Below are positions 27,585-36,176 of a stretch of DNA of 64,000 nucleotides, in pieces; the first letter of the stretch is position 1; the number at the start of each line of letters is the position of its first letter. Origin of the DNA: Bacteroidales bacterium (GTDB taxonomy: Bacteria > Bacteroidota > Bacteroidia > Bacteroidales > UBA932). The position numbers and the translations under genes are program-made. Location: NCBI GenBank assembly GCA_017471965.1, contig JAFURF010000006.1:62001-126000 (forward strand), in the 5' to 3' direction. The notes below the pieces were generated by a model. It was not told the DNA's origin. It made no database searches and saw only the letters and a program-made list of their open reading frames with translations.

Positions 27585-28433
27585 TTAAAATTTCATCCCT
27601 TTCTTTACACGGCTCTCATGGCCGGACGATCGCTTCATACGCATATCCTTCTGTTCGAATGAAGGAAGATAAGGCCTAAACTTGCGCTGAAACTCCATGA
27701 CCGAAGGAAGAAGCCTCTGCATCTCCTTAACACTCAATGCATGTAATGACCTGGTTGTGTTTTCAAGTCTTGAATCAGGCAGATGCCTTTGAAAATGACA
27801 ATTGACACGACCATTCTCTGCGGGACTCAAGCCAATGAAGATGTTACCCTCCTCCATGTCAATCCTGTCAAAAGCATATATCCCGCTCAGTCCGTTACCT
27901 TCGCGTCCCATAGCAAGTGAAGCCACGGCTTCAAATGCACGGGCTGTATATGCGGACGCCCTGTCAGGACAAGCACCATGTGATATCATGTAAGACTCGG
28001 TCATCGCCAAGGTGCTGTCCAGCGACATCTCCATGATAGGATCTGGAGAAACCAGCATGAATTCTCTGTCCAAAGAGGTCTGAATCCTGGTAAGCGCAAG
28101 ATTGCCGAACTGGAAGTTATGTTCAGAATCAAGGCGCACAATGTCAGAACCGTATTTCCTGACATAATACCTCTCAAACGCTTCAGACATTCTATCCGAC
28201 CATTCGTTCACTAATGAACTTCTGTAGTGTCTTCTCAGATGCTCAGAGAAGACTTCGCCTTCTGTCTTTCCCATCACGACACAGCAACACTCACAAGGAT
28301 AAACCGACTGATTCATCTCCTCATAGGCGAAAGGCATATGTCTGTCCGCGCCGTACTGACCGAAAACATACGACAAGGCAGCATCCCGTTCAGGGGATGC
28401 CACCGCTTCCTTGCAGGCATTTCTGTTGATCAT
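27585..28433 (-). CDS. Unknown protein of the leading-region operon
   Basis: 282 residues. An early Cys cluster (YPCECCCVVMG near 45-55) could bind metal; a long helical centre and a basic tail (RMKRSSGHESRVKKG) follow. No family recognised. It lies 18 bp upstream of the giant gene, so likely acts in the same process. Confidence 0.65.
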   Translation of the reverse strand: MINRNACKEAVASPERDAALSYVFGQYGADRHMPFAYEEMNQSVYPCECCCVVMGKTEGEVFSEHLRRHYRSSLVNEWSDRMSEAFERYYVRKYGSDIVRLDSEHNFQFGNLALTRIQTSLDREFMLVSPDPIMEMSLDSTLAMTESYMISHGACPDRASAYTARAFEAVASLAMGREGNGLSGIYAFDRIDMEEGNIFIGLSPAENGRVNCHFQRHLPDSRLENTTRSLHALSVKEMQRLLPSVMEFQRKFRPYLPSFEQKDMRMKRSSGHESRVKKGMKF

Positions 28434-28443
28434 AACAACGGAA

Positions 28444-29097
28444 TTAAAAAGTTACACCCTTAACGTTACGCTGTGCTGCCTCCTGAACCTGCTTGCGTAT
28501 GTTCTTCATGCATGATGCAATGTTCATTATGCTCCTGTCGTTCAACATCGCCAACTTGACATTACTTGACTTACCGGCGTTGTCTATCACGGAAACATAA
28601 CAGTCATTGCCTGACCTGTCCATGAATACGGCAACGGCCCGACATTCAGCAACGGCGACATTAGCCGTAGCAATCCCAGGTTCCGTAGTAGCCAAAACAC
28701 GCGGACGCGTGCCTTCCTGAAAATCAATACTCCCGGAAGCGGATTCCGACAAAGCCTGCTCTATCATCTTATAATTGGAATACCTGAGAACCGAATCCCT
28801 TTCGTACTCCTCAAGACGGTCCGCAACGGCAACGAGATCACCAGCAGAAAGTTTCTCAATCTCACGTGGATTCAACGCTCCCACAGGAGAAGCGCTATCC
28901 GCATGATTGTAAAGGTCATAGCAGACCTTGAAAGTGCTGCTGTCATAATATACGGAACCAAGATACAAGGTCATCTCGCGTCCCTTATCCTTATTCGCGA
29001 ACACAATAGGTATTCTGTCTTCCGGTTCGAACTGAACCGACCCCTTCTTGATCATACGATGGATGTCCATCAGTATCCTGTCTGTATATATAGCCAT
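28444..29097 (-). CDS. Unknown protein of the leading-region operon
   Basis: 217 residues from ATG 29097 (MAIYTDRILMDIH); the longer in-frame start at 29145 begins in the intergenic spacer and is not used. Soluble and mixed alpha/beta, with a repeated strand pattern (IVFANKDKGREMTLYLGSVY; AVFMDRSGNDCYVSVIDN) suggesting two similar halves. Not recognised. Confidence 0.65.
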   Translation of the reverse strand: MAIYTDRILMDIHRMIKKGSVQFEPEDRIPIVFANKDKGREMTLYLGSVYYDSSTFKVCYDLYNHADSASPVGALNPREIEKLSAGDLVAVADRLEEYERDSVLRYSNYKMIEQALSESASGSIDFQEGTRPRVLATTEPGIATANVAVAECRAVAVFMDRSGNDCYVSVIDNAGKSSNVKLAMLNDRSIMNIASCMKNIRKQVQEAAQRNVKGVTF

Positions 29098-29160
29098 AAC
29101 GATTGAATTTAAGATTAGACAAAGAAAGTGGAAAGGCTCCGGCATACGCCGGAGTCCTCA

Positions 29161-30630
29161 TCAGAATCCCATAGAGAAGTTCTGCTTCTTGCGGGCTGTC
29201 TTCTTCGGTGCCTTTCTCTCGATCAGTTTCTGCGATGTGGAAGGGCTGAAAGCCTTGGCAAAACCATTCTTCTGGTTATCAGGAACGATGAATGCATCAT
29301 AAGTGATTTCCTTCGGCTTGCCACCCTTCTCAGGATAAGACACCCATTTGGCTCCTTCAACGACACCACCCCTGCCGCGTCTGTAATTGTCAAGATCTTC
29401 CGGACTCTTGAACTTGAGGTCCTGGCCGTTCACCTTAACGGTGCCGTCCGCATTGATACGGATGTCGGTCGCCTCATAGTGATATTTGTCGACCTCCTTG
29501 CCATTGAACTTGGTCTTGACCTGATTGCCGTCCTGGTCCAGATCGTTAACCTTGCGCATCTTAGTTGCACAAAGACCGCCGTTGACAACTGATACCTGAT
29601 ACTTGTCCCTAGTGATGACATCCTTGAACCTGTTTTCCTTGGAATCATACTCCATCTTATGCAGATAACCTTCAACCGGTTCGAACGATACGCCATAAGT
29701 CACAAGATCCTTACCTGCCTGATTAAGGATAGGAAGATCATATACGTCAGTCTTCACCTTTCCGTTCTGATCCCTCTCGAAAAAGTCCAGTTCGAGATTA
29801 CCCATCCTACGAACAGACGCGATATCAAGGATACCGTTCTTGCCCGGAACAGAAGGTTCCAGCGACTGGAACTTCGCCTTTACTTCTCCATTCTTCGACT
29901 CAACAAGTTTCGCCTGACCGGTCACGTTCAAAACACCAAATGATGTCCTGACGTAGCCGTTCACATCAAAGACCTCACCCGCGAGTATATCCCTCTTCGT
30001 GTCAACGTCAATCGCGTTGAAAGAATTAGCGTAAAGCCTGTTCTCATTGATTCCAACGCCCTCAAGCGCCATTACCTGAGCAGCAGTAAATCTTGGAAGT
30101 TCCTTCTGCTCCTCAGAGACAGCCTCTGCCGCTACAGCGGCTTCCGTAACGGAAGGGTCCGCCTTCTGGAGATACTCATGACAAGGATACGATGCAACGA
30201 ACACCTTGTGCTCTTTATCCAGTGCCACAGGCTTGTAGTCATTGTCATACGGGAATACGAAACGCATCGAAGCGACTGCCTGAATCGGCGGCATCTGACG
30301 CACTTCCTTCGCCTGCCTGTCATAAACAAGAGGAGTGACCCTCACGTTCAGTGGCTCAGTCACCCTACCGGCCTTGATGTCATGCACGGTATTAAGGGGA
30401 AGTGACGATAGATCAATACCCAATTCATCCTTGAGAAACTTTACTGCCGAAGGATGGAATCCCTTAGCAATAAGTTCATCGCGCTTCTGAGCCTCCGTTT
30501 CGGCAGCCTTGCCCTTACCCGCCTTCGCAGATGTACCCTTTGCTGTAGACTTTGCTTTTGAAGAAGTCCTCTTCTCGGTGTTCTCCTTCATCTTGGACTG
30601 CTTTGAGTCCGCTTTCTTGTTGATTGCCAT
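29161..30630 (-). CDS. DUF4099/DUF3945-like conjugative-element protein
   Basis: 489 residues. The N-terminal 55 residues are Lys/Ser/Ala/Thr-rich and probably disordered or DNA-binding. PRFTAAQVMALEGVGINENR near 185 and the GEVFDVNGYVRTSFG segment resemble the DUF4099-DUF3945 proteins common beside topoisomerases and primases on Bacteroides conjugative elements. Repeated strand-turn-strand units follow, and a basic tail ends it. Biochemical role unknown. It lies between the primase and the polyvalent gene. Confidence 0.65.
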   Translation of the reverse strand: MAINKKADSKQSKMKENTEKRTSSKAKSTAKGTSAKAGKGKAAETEAQKRDELIAKGFHPSAVKFLKDELGIDLSSLPLNTVHDIKAGRVTEPLNVRVTPLVYDRQAKEVRQMPPIQAVASMRFVFPYDNDYKPVALDKEHKVFVASYPCHEYLQKADPSVTEAAVAAEAVSEEQKELPRFTAAQVMALEGVGINENRLYANSFNAIDVDTKRDILAGEVFDVNGYVRTSFGVLNVTGQAKLVESKNGEVKAKFQSLEPSVPGKNGILDIASVRRMGNLELDFFERDQNGKVKTDVYDLPILNQAGKDLVTYGVSFEPVEGYLHKMEYDSKENRFKDVITRDKYQVSVVNGGLCATKMRKVNDLDQDGNQVKTKFNGKEVDKYHYEATDIRINADGTVKVNGQDLKFKSPEDLDNYRRGRGGVVEGAKWVSYPEKGGKPKEITYDAFIVPDNQKNGFAKAFSPSTSQKLIERKAPKKTARKKQNFSMGF

Positions 30631-30681
30631 AACTTTATCTTTTAATGGTTTTTGTTTTTACAGATTCCTTCGTCACCATAC

Positions 30682-32031
30682 TCAAAGGCTTTTTTTTTTC
30701 TGCGCCTTATCGGCAACCAAAGCGTCATTAAGATCGTTACAGGCCCCAAGAAGGTAATCCCCGGAAGTAACCAAGGTCCTCTTGCGGCAGCGTGACGAAT
30801 ACTCCTGAATACGGTCCCGCAGTTCATTGAAAGCCTTCCTCCCCGCACCCGACTTGAGGTCATTATCGAAAATGATCCTGACCTCATCCTCCATCGCAAG
30901 GAAAGGAACGGCCCATTTCAGATTCGTAATGGAATTGAGAACGACCAGTTCGACTCCCGGGCGGAAACCCCTTCCGGACATTCCCTGCATCTCAATGAAC
31001 GAAAGCCCGTCAAACATCCCTTCAACAACTGCGGCCTTGCCACATACAGGTGAATTCAACGAAGTAAGCACTGCACACAGACGCTTCACGTCCCTCTCAT
31101 CCAACACTCTGCCATGCCATTCGTCAAGCAAGGGGGCAGCATAATATGCAGCCTTGGGAGACACACCATAGAACCTCTGTGTCGGATTGATCAGAATGCT
31201 GAAGGACGACTTGTCATAACGTGAAAAATGCATCACATTGTCTCCCGCTCCCTGAAGGACCACGCCATATGCGGGACGCGTCCCGTCTGCCAAAAGAGTG
31301 GAGATATATGAAGTATTCGCGCCCTTGAATCCCTTACGGAGAGAAGTCTGAGGGACTCTGAAGACCATACCGCCGATATCATTGTAAAAGCCGACTGCTT
31401 CACGAATACCGTCATCCATCATCTCATTGCCTCTGGAATCAAGAAGAGGAAGCCCCGAAACCGGATCAAGCATCCTTCTTCCTTTGAGCGAAGTTGATTC
31501 AAACCTTGCGAACACACAATAACTCATGATATTCGCATCAGAAATGGCGCGATCCCTCCAGTATGACACCAGTTCAGACGGAACGGAAGCGTCATCGAGC
31601 CTTGTCACGGAAACGACCTGAAGAGCACTTGGACGCTCCGCCTCCGGCCTTCGCGTCGTGCGTCGCTGCGGCAGACTGTGCGACGACCTGTCAAGGCCTG
31701 CGCCATATTCAACCAGAGCACTTCTTTTGAGGACCAGCCAGGATAAAGAATCTACTGCTTCTATAAAGTCATAATGAGGAAAGACAGTCCTGTACAAGGA
31801 AATGTTGTCATAGACTTCTCCGGTCGAGAAGTCCTTTCCCTTCCATATCCCACCAGAAGAAATGAAACACGAAAAGGAAGCATTCCTGTCGTCACGAAGC
31901 GGTGACGGCATGACGCCTCTGTCCTTTACGGGATGTCCAGGGAAAAGCATACGGATGAGATCCGGCTGAGAAAATCTGCGGACCTCATCCAAGGCTTTTT
32001 CGTCCAGAATTCTGATCTGAGTGTTCATCAT
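30682..32031 (-). CDS. TOPRIM DNA primase (TraP-like)
   Basis: 449 residues. The N-terminal domain reads VMPSPLRDDRNASFSCF, the signature after the CHC2 finger of DnaG-type primases, but the zinc Cys/His residues are missing, so the finger is degenerate. A TOPRIM domain follows with VVEGMFDGLSF near 320 (catalytic Glu) and IIFDNDL near 370 (DxD), ending in CNDLNDAL. It would prime the transferred strand in the recipient. First gene of the - operon. A run of ten A codes KKK four codons before the stop (30690-30699) and could slip. Confidence 0.85.
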   Translation of the reverse strand: MMNTQIRILDEKALDEVRRFSQPDLIRMLFPGHPVKDRGVMPSPLRDDRNASFSCFISSGGIWKGKDFSTGEVYDNISLYRTVFPHYDFIEAVDSLSWLVLKRSALVEYGAGLDRSSHSLPQRRTTRRPEAERPSALQVVSVTRLDDASVPSELVSYWRDRAISDANIMSYCVFARFESTSLKGRRMLDPVSGLPLLDSRGNEMMDDGIREAVGFYNDIGGMVFRVPQTSLRKGFKGANTSYISTLLADGTRPAYGVVLQGAGDNVMHFSRYDKSSFSILINPTQRFYGVSPKAAYYAAPLLDEWHGRVLDERDVKRLCAVLTSLNSPVCGKAAVVEGMFDGLSFIEMQGMSGRGFRPGVELVVLNSITNLKWAVPFLAMEDEVRIIFDNDLKSGAGRKAFNELRDRIQEYSSRCRKRTLVTSGDYLLGACNDLNDALVADKAQKKKSL

Positions 32032-32101
32032 AACGCTGGTGATTAATAATGCACCGGTTTATAACAGGCGCCCCTGAATCAGAATCGGACAAAAACCGTC
32101 A

Positions 32102-32130
32102 TTGCAAATCAAAAAAAATTCGTAACTTGC
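32102..32130 (+). promoter_or_regulatory. Possible promoter of the double-HTH gene
   Basis: TTG (32102-32104), 18-bp spacer, TAACTTGC (32123-32130) is a near-match to the Bacteroidetes -33/-7 pair. No better promoter is visible in the 242-bp gap, and no convincing promoter for the divergent primase operon was found there. Confidence 0.35.
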
Positions 32131-32168
32131 GAACCGCTAAAATAACACAAATTACACTGTCGACCTGC

Positions 32169-32258
32169 ATGACCGAAGCCGCATTACAAATGTCGGCATT
32201 ATTATGTGAGTTGGCAAGAGCCTGCATCAACTTAAATTACTCATTCAATAGAATGTAA
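32169..32258 (+). CDS. Possible 29-residue leader peptide
   Basis: ATG 32169 to TAA encodes an amphipathic 29-residue peptide (MTEAALQMSALLCELARACI...). It lies between the likely promoter and the HTH gene, ending 15 bp before its start. Could be an upstream regulatory ORF; coding status unproven. Confidence 0.25.
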   Translation: MTEAALQMSALLCELARACINLNYSFNRM

Positions 32259-32273
32259 CAACAACATAATGCC

Positions 32274-32855
32274 ATGGAAGTAACGATAAAACAAAAGAAG
32301 TACAAAATCAACCGGCTTATAATTCTTGAATTCATCAGACAGAAAAAAGGCCTTACCCTCAGAGCCCTTGCTGAAAATGCCGGCTACGCTTCACAACAGA
32401 TGTATGTATGGTACAGGAACGATGATATTTACATCGAGCAATTGTACAATATCGCATCGGCAAACAATATGAAGATCGAAATAAGCCTACAAAAAAGGAT
32501 ATCAAATTTTAATACATTCTATGGCGACGTTACAATAGATGACGTGATGTATCGCATCGAGGATAAAAAAATAAATCCACATCCGAATATTGCTAAGTTT
32601 ACGCCTGAGGTACTAGAAAGACTAAAAGCCGGAGGGAAATTAAAATTTCTGGCAGAATTCATGCTCAGAACCAGAGAAAACAGCACACAGTTCTGCAGGA
32701 AAACAAGACTGAATGCAACTTCATTTAAAATGTGGATGAAAGAAGACAATATAAAGATTTCCCGAATCTACAAAATAGCAGAGGCATATGATGCAAAAAT
32801 TATCTGGAAACTGATAAGAGACAACAATGAAGAGTTGACATACTCTCCCGACTAA
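32274..32855 (+). CDS. Double helix-turn-helix regulator (paralog-like to 16,034)
   Basis: 193 residues with two similar HTH units separated by a linker. Unit 1 (about 14-70) has LTLRALAENAGYASQQMYVWYR; unit 2 (about 125-185) has NSTQFCRKTRLNATSFKMWM. Each is followed by an INxxxIA(E/S)A-type helix and a strand (MKIEISL, AKIIWKL). The duplication mirrors the protein at 16,034, so both likely belong to one regulator type. It lies between the primase operon and the orphan CRISPR/tracrRNA unit and may repress one of them. Confidence 0.7.
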   Translation: MEVTIKQKKYKINRLIILEFIRQKKGLTLRALAENAGYASQQMYVWYRNDDIYIEQLYNIASANNMKIEISLQKRISNFNTFYGDVTIDDVMYRIEDKKINPHPNIAKFTPEVLERLKAGGKLKFLAEFMLRTRENSTQFCRKTRLNATSFKMWMKEDNIKISRIYKIAEAYDAKIIWKLIRDNNEELTYSPD

Positions 32856-32974
32856 AGCCAGGGAGAATATCCGCTTGCCTTCATAAACATATCGACCGAG
32901 AACGAATAACGTATGTTGACAGATCCAGTAGGCCTGAAAATCAAATTCCATAGATAAACACCACTTGATACAAC

Positions 32975-33056
32975 AAAAATGCCCCCACTGACGCGGGGGC
33001 TCAGGCCTCCTCGAGACCTACGGCATATAGCCTTATTGTATCAAGATGTATTTTGT
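32975..33056 (-). ncRNA. tracrRNA (type II-like), orphan
   Basis: Read on the - strand from about 33056. The anti-repeat ACAAAAUACAUCUUGAUACA (33056-33037) pairs with the first ~19 nt of the CRISPR repeat: 8 pairs, a 2-nt U/U internal mismatch, then 9 pairs, the bulged duplex seen in tracrRNAs. Next comes AAGGCUAUAUGCCGU, a nexus hairpin GGC/GCC (33032-33022), a GGUCUC/GAGGCC hairpin (33018-33004), and a GC terminator GCCCCC/GGGGGC (33000-32981) followed by T5. The total of ~82 nt is a normal size. Its promoter is perfect. No cas9 is in the window. Confidence 0.85.
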
Positions 33057-33061
33057 ACCAG

Positions 33062-33092
33062 CAAAGATAGATATATTCTATTTCTTTGTCAA
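33062..33092 (-). promoter_or_regulatory. Promoter of the tracrRNA
   Basis: On the - strand TTG (33092-33090), 20-bp spacer, TATCTTTG (33069-33062), a perfect Bacteroidetes promoter. The expected start, about 6 nt downstream, coincides with the first base of the anti-repeat. Confidence 0.85.
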
Positions 33093-33099
33093 GTAAGTT

Positions 33100-33334
33100 T
33101 TCAAATAATACTTTGTTTCTACATCAAAATACAACGGCTCTAAAAGATGTGTTCGTGCGGGCCAAGTTGTATTTCACTCTATAAATACATCAAGATACAA
33201 CAGTCTCAGGTGTGCCAAGTTTGCCACGCTCGTTGTGTGTCACTATAAAATTACATCAAGATACAACGTACGATGAAGTCAGGTGAAATCAAAATCGTTG
33301 TATATCACTCAAAAAAATTACATCAAGATACAAC
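33100..33334 (-). CRISPR. Orphan CRISPR mini-array, four repeats and three spacers
   Basis: Repeats on the - strand begin GTTGTATCTTGATGTA and end ACAAC: 33334-33297 (38 nt), 33267-33232 (36), 33201-33166 (36) and a terminal copy 33135-33100 that keeps only its first 17 nt. Spacers are 33296-33268 (29 nt), 33231-33202 (30) and 33165-33136 (30) and are unrelated to one another. Repeat interiors differ between copies, more than in an active array. A -7-like TATCTTTG at 33423-33416 could transcribe it leftwards; its -33 is weak. Degeneration of the distal repeat matches this direction. No cas genes are present. Confidence 0.8.
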
Positions 33335-33434
33335 CTGAATGCAATAACAAAATGAACCTCAATCCATTAAGTAACATGTCAGGAAAATAAAATACCTTGA
33401 TGTTTCCTTACAGAACAAAGATAGATATTTATTT

Positions 33435-33647
33435 TCATCTGCCATATTTTCTTAACAAATCCATAAACGACTCAATTATAAGGTCGTTCAACTTCATCCC
33501 CCGTTCAGCGGCAAGGATCTTCATTTTACGCTGAAGACCCAATGGGACAAGATATGAAGACTTACGCATTTCATTATCAGATTCTGACTGTAACTTTCTC
33601 CTGGACATCTCGGAAAAATCAAAACCATTCAAGTTTTCTGTTTCCAT
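33435..33647 (-). CDS. Ribbon-helix-helix partition partner (ParG/CopG-like)
   Basis: 70 residues. A flexible N-terminal tail is followed by SSYLVPLGLQRKMKILAAER and MKLNDLIIESFMDLLRKYG, the strand-helix-helix layout of ParG/CopG proteins. It lies 19 bp downstream of ParA on the same strand, as in type Ib partition cassettes, where it would bind the centromere and the promoter. The -7-like box for the CRISPR array overlaps its 3' flank. Confidence 0.8.
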   Translation of the reverse strand: METENLNGFDFSEMSRRKLQSESDNEMRKSSYLVPLGLQRKMKILAAERGMKLNDLIIESFMDLLRKYGR

Positions 33648-33666
33648 ATCAAATGACTATTAAAAA

Positions 33667-34410
33667 TTATCTATAAAAACTTTCACTTATCCTCTCAAAC
33701 AACTCCGCGGCTACGGACGAATAATCAATAGCGCCAGCACTATCCGGGCGGTATTCAAAAATGCTCTTACGTTCTGCCATGCACTCGCTCAACGCTACAT
33801 TTCTTCGAACTACAGAACTAAGTACCGCTTCCCTATGATCATCACGAATCCTGCTTTCCATCTGCGCAGTATGCTTCTCCCTAAAGTCATGCTGCACAAA
33901 AATCACATCAATCGGCCTTATTCCTGCAATTATTCCGAATGTCTGGTCCAACGCCATCGCAGAAGCATAATCCGCTCTGACAGGACAGATGATCCTATCT
34001 GATACCACGCAAGCAGCCTGAAAAATGACCGAAGGATATGATGATGTATCAAGTATAATCAAATCATAGTCTTTCGCTACAGAAGAAACAAGTCTCTGGA
34101 GTCCAATGGAAACCTTTTCAAATTCATATTGATCTAAAACACATGAACGCATTGATCCTGGTGAGAGAAACAATTTCTCGCGCAATGAAATTACCGGCAA
34201 TTGTTGGCCATAAATCAAGGTATTATAAATTCCTTCTTTAAATAACACAGCAGATGTGTCTATCAAAGAATGTGTTAACGTTGCCTTCGGGTCAAGGTCA
34301 ACCATCAGAACCCGGTTCCCTTTCAAAGAATAGAAGGAACCTAAAGAAATAGCAGTGGTAGTCTTCCCTACCCCACCCTTGATATTCATAACCGATAATA
34401 CCAGTGCCAT
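33667..34410 (-). CDS. parA: ParA-type partition ATPase
   Basis: 247 residues with the deviant Walker A KGGVGKTT at 11-18, VDLDPKAT near 38-45 (switch I region) and LIILDTSSYPS Walker B near 115. Short, without an N-terminal HTH, as in type Ib systems that pair with RHH proteins. It would segregate the element, which supports an episomal stage. Promoter at 34516-34545. Confidence 0.88.
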   Translation of the reverse strand: MALVLSVMNIKGGVGKTTTAISLGSFYSLKGNRVLMVDLDPKATLTHSLIDTSAVLFKEGIYNTLIYGQQLPVISLREKLFLSPGSMRSCVLDQYEFEKVSIGLQRLVSSVAKDYDLIILDTSSYPSVIFQAACVVSDRIICPVRADYASAMALDQTFGIIAGIRPIDVIFVQHDFREKHTAQMESRIRDDHREAVLSSVVRRNVALSECMAERKSIFEYRPDSAGAIDYSSVAAELFERISESFYR

Positions 34411-34515
34411 TTCATATACAATTAATAGTAATTACACTTATACCAAACTACAGATATCTGTACTGATTAAAGTAAACTAACAATATTCAAGACATACTTA
34501 AATAATTATCATGCA

Positions 34516-34545
34516 CAAAGATACATCAATATATCGAAAAAACAA
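34516..34545 (-). promoter_or_regulatory. Promoter of the parA operon
   Basis: On the - strand TTG (34545-34543), 19-bp spacer, TATCTTTG (34523-34516). It lies about 105 bp upstream of the parA start. Confidence 0.75.
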
Positions 34546-34889
34546 ATAGCGGTTTCCTTATTTCGGTAATTACGGATATCCTTATAATAGGACTACGTCA
34601 CGCTAACCGATTCAACAACGCAGTATCAGAATCATCGGTTTAGCAATGATCTTAAGTCTTTCCCTGCGGCAACTCTCTGACAATCGCATATTTTTGTGAA
34701 AATGTGACAATGGATGGAAATTTTGAAATGTGCGATTCTTACAGAGTTTGGTTTACAAAATATACATTTTGTTAAATTGCCCTCATTTTCAATAGAATAA
34801 GAAAACAAAAGAAATTTTCACATGGAATTCACGAAGAAAATCACACCTTAATTATAACCGCTTTAACCGCATTAATTACTAATATCCTA
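34546..34889. other. Non-coding gap between parA and the recombinase operon
   Basis: No gene is seen. AATCGCA (34682-34688) and TGCGATT (34732-34738) enclose an imperfect ~55-bp inverted repeat that includes ATTTTTGTGAAAATG-like runs. The rest is AT-rich. Position between partition and a tyrosine recombinase makes it a candidate centromere or recombination site, but nothing identifies it directly. Confidence 0.4.
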
Positions 34890-34920
34890 TTGCATGTTAT
34901 AATAATTATAACTACTTTTG
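34890..34920 (+). promoter_or_regulatory. Promoter of the RHH-recombinase operon
   Basis: TTG (34890-34892), 20-bp spacer, TACTTTTG (34913-34920), 48 bp before the first start. TTTAATTATAATTATATTTAATT repeats between -7 and the ATG may form an operator. Confidence 0.75.
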
Positions 34921-34967
34921 CGGTATACAATAATATTTAATTATAATTATATTTAATTATCACGGTT

Positions 34968-35213
34968 ATGGCCGCTACACAGAAACAAAGATCAGTCTCA
35001 CTCAAGAACGAAACGCTTGAATTTCTTCAGATGATCAAATCGTGCTATATGCTCGGAAAGAAACGAAACACATCCTACGATGACATAATCGTAACCTTCG
35101 TAAAAGAAGGTATCAAAACCCAAGAGCCTAAGGTGTACGAAATATTCAAACTCGCATCCGAAACGGCAAGCGAGGATAATGAGGAACAAATCAATTCTGA
35201 AGACAAAGAATGA
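34968..35213 (+). CDS. Small RHH-like protein coupled to the recombinase
   Basis: 81 residues. QRSVSLKNETLEFLQMIKS followed by TSYDDIIVTFVKEGI fits a strand-helix-helix DNA-binding unit; the tail is acidic. Its stop overlaps the recombinase start by 4 bp, so the two are translationally coupled. It may supply the DNA-recognition part that the shortened recombinase lacks (inference). Confidence 0.6.
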   Translation: MAATQKQRSVSLKNETLEFLQMIKSCYMLGKKRNTSYDDIIVTFVKEGIKTQEPKVYEIFKLASETASEDNEEQINSEDKE

Positions 35214-35842
35214 CAACACCAAGAATAAAGATGCCAGCAAAACGCAAAATATCCACCATGCACAAGGCCGCTGACGCGATGGACTGGGACGAAGCCATGA
35301 GACTGATAGACAGTCTGAAGGAAGACGCCCGCTATCGCGACTGCATGCTCATTGCCTGCGGTTGCTTCCTGGGGCTCAGGATATCAGACCTCCTGCGTCT
35401 GAAATGGGCTGACCTGAAAGAATCCAAAGTTACGACAACCGAAAAGAAAACGGGCAAAGAAAGAATACTGAAGGTGAACGCCAGACTCCGCGAAATCGCT
35501 GACATGTGCTACCGGGAAATGGAGATACAGGATCCGCAGGAATTCGTGTTCTGCAGCAGGACGTACGGTTCATACTCGCCGATGAGCAGGCAGATGGCGT
35601 TCAAGATACTCAAGGAATGCAAGGAAACCTACGGGATCCGGTCTGCGGAAGTCCTTTCAACACATTCGCTAAGAAAGACTTTCGGAAGACGCGTGTGGCT
35701 TCAGGAATGCGAGAAGGGCAGGGGAGAACAGGCACTTCTACTACTACAGGATGTGTTCGGACACTCTTCAATGACCATCACGAAAAGATATCTCGGAATC
35801 CGTCAGGATGAGATTCTATCAGTATATGATTCACTGAACTAA
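35210..35842 (+). CDS. Tyrosine recombinase, catalytic domain only
   Basis: 210 residues. All catalytic positions are present: Arg57 in GLRISDLLRL, Lys79/80 in the EKKTGKER turn, HSLR (His152, Arg155), His185 in FGHSS and Tyr194 in KRYLGI. The N-terminal core-binding (SAM-like) domain of ordinary integrases (about 100 residues more) is missing, with only a short basic N-terminus. It could resolve multimers or integrate the element. The gene is intact with its own promoter, so this is not obvious decay. Confidence 0.85.
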   Translation: MTTPRIKMPAKRKISTMHKAADAMDWDEAMRLIDSLKEDARYRDCMLIACGCFLGLRISDLLRLKWADLKESKVTTTEKKTGKERILKVNARLREIADMCYREMEIQDPQEFVFCSRTYGSYSPMSRQMAFKILKECKETYGIRSAEVLSTHSLRKTFGRRVWLQECEKGRGEQALLLLQDVFGHSSMTITKRYLGIRQDEILSVYDSLN

Positions 35843-35871
35843 AACCATAAACCATAACAATATAAGAAAAA

Positions 35872-36153
35872 ATGAAGAGTAAAACAGTTCAGTATCTATT
35901 ACTTATTATCGCTGATATAGCAGTGATAGGGCTAACCCTATGGTTTGGATTGCAAGGCGTGCCCGTATGGAATATCGCATTGTTGTCGTTTTCTCAAATT
36001 GCCGTAGGATTCTTTATAATGCAAAACCTGGGACACTTGCTTAAAATCCGAGAGAATCAAAAGAATGAACTATGCTATATCATTACTGACATCATGCTTA
36101 TTATCGCATGGCCAGTAATATTTATGTTGCTTCTTATCGATAAAAAACAGTAA
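35872..36153 (+). CDS. Small membrane protein, unknown
   Basis: 93 residues with three hydrophobic segments (about 7-25, 32-50, 70-88) and a lysine-rich end. It follows the recombinase by 29 bp. No family recognised. Confidence 0.6.
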   Translation: MKSKTVQYLLLIIADIAVIGLTLWFGLQGVPVWNIALLSFSQIAVGFFIMQNLGHLLKIRENQKNELCYIITDIMLIIAWPVIFMLLLIDKKQ

Positions 36154-36176
36154 TCTCGTATAATAAATCGAATAAT

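Noticed and set aside
33100..33334. Repeats read as a partition centromere (parS) for the adjacent ParA/RHH pair
   Set aside because: Regular 36-nt repeats with 29-30-nt unique spacers plus an adjacent anti-repeat RNA with nexus and terminator fit CRISPR/tracrRNA much better; a centromere would not need the RNA. A dual use cannot be excluded.
34682..34738. Attachment site of the element
   Set aside because: The inverted repeat is suggestive, but no tRNA gene, direct repeat or junction supports integration here.
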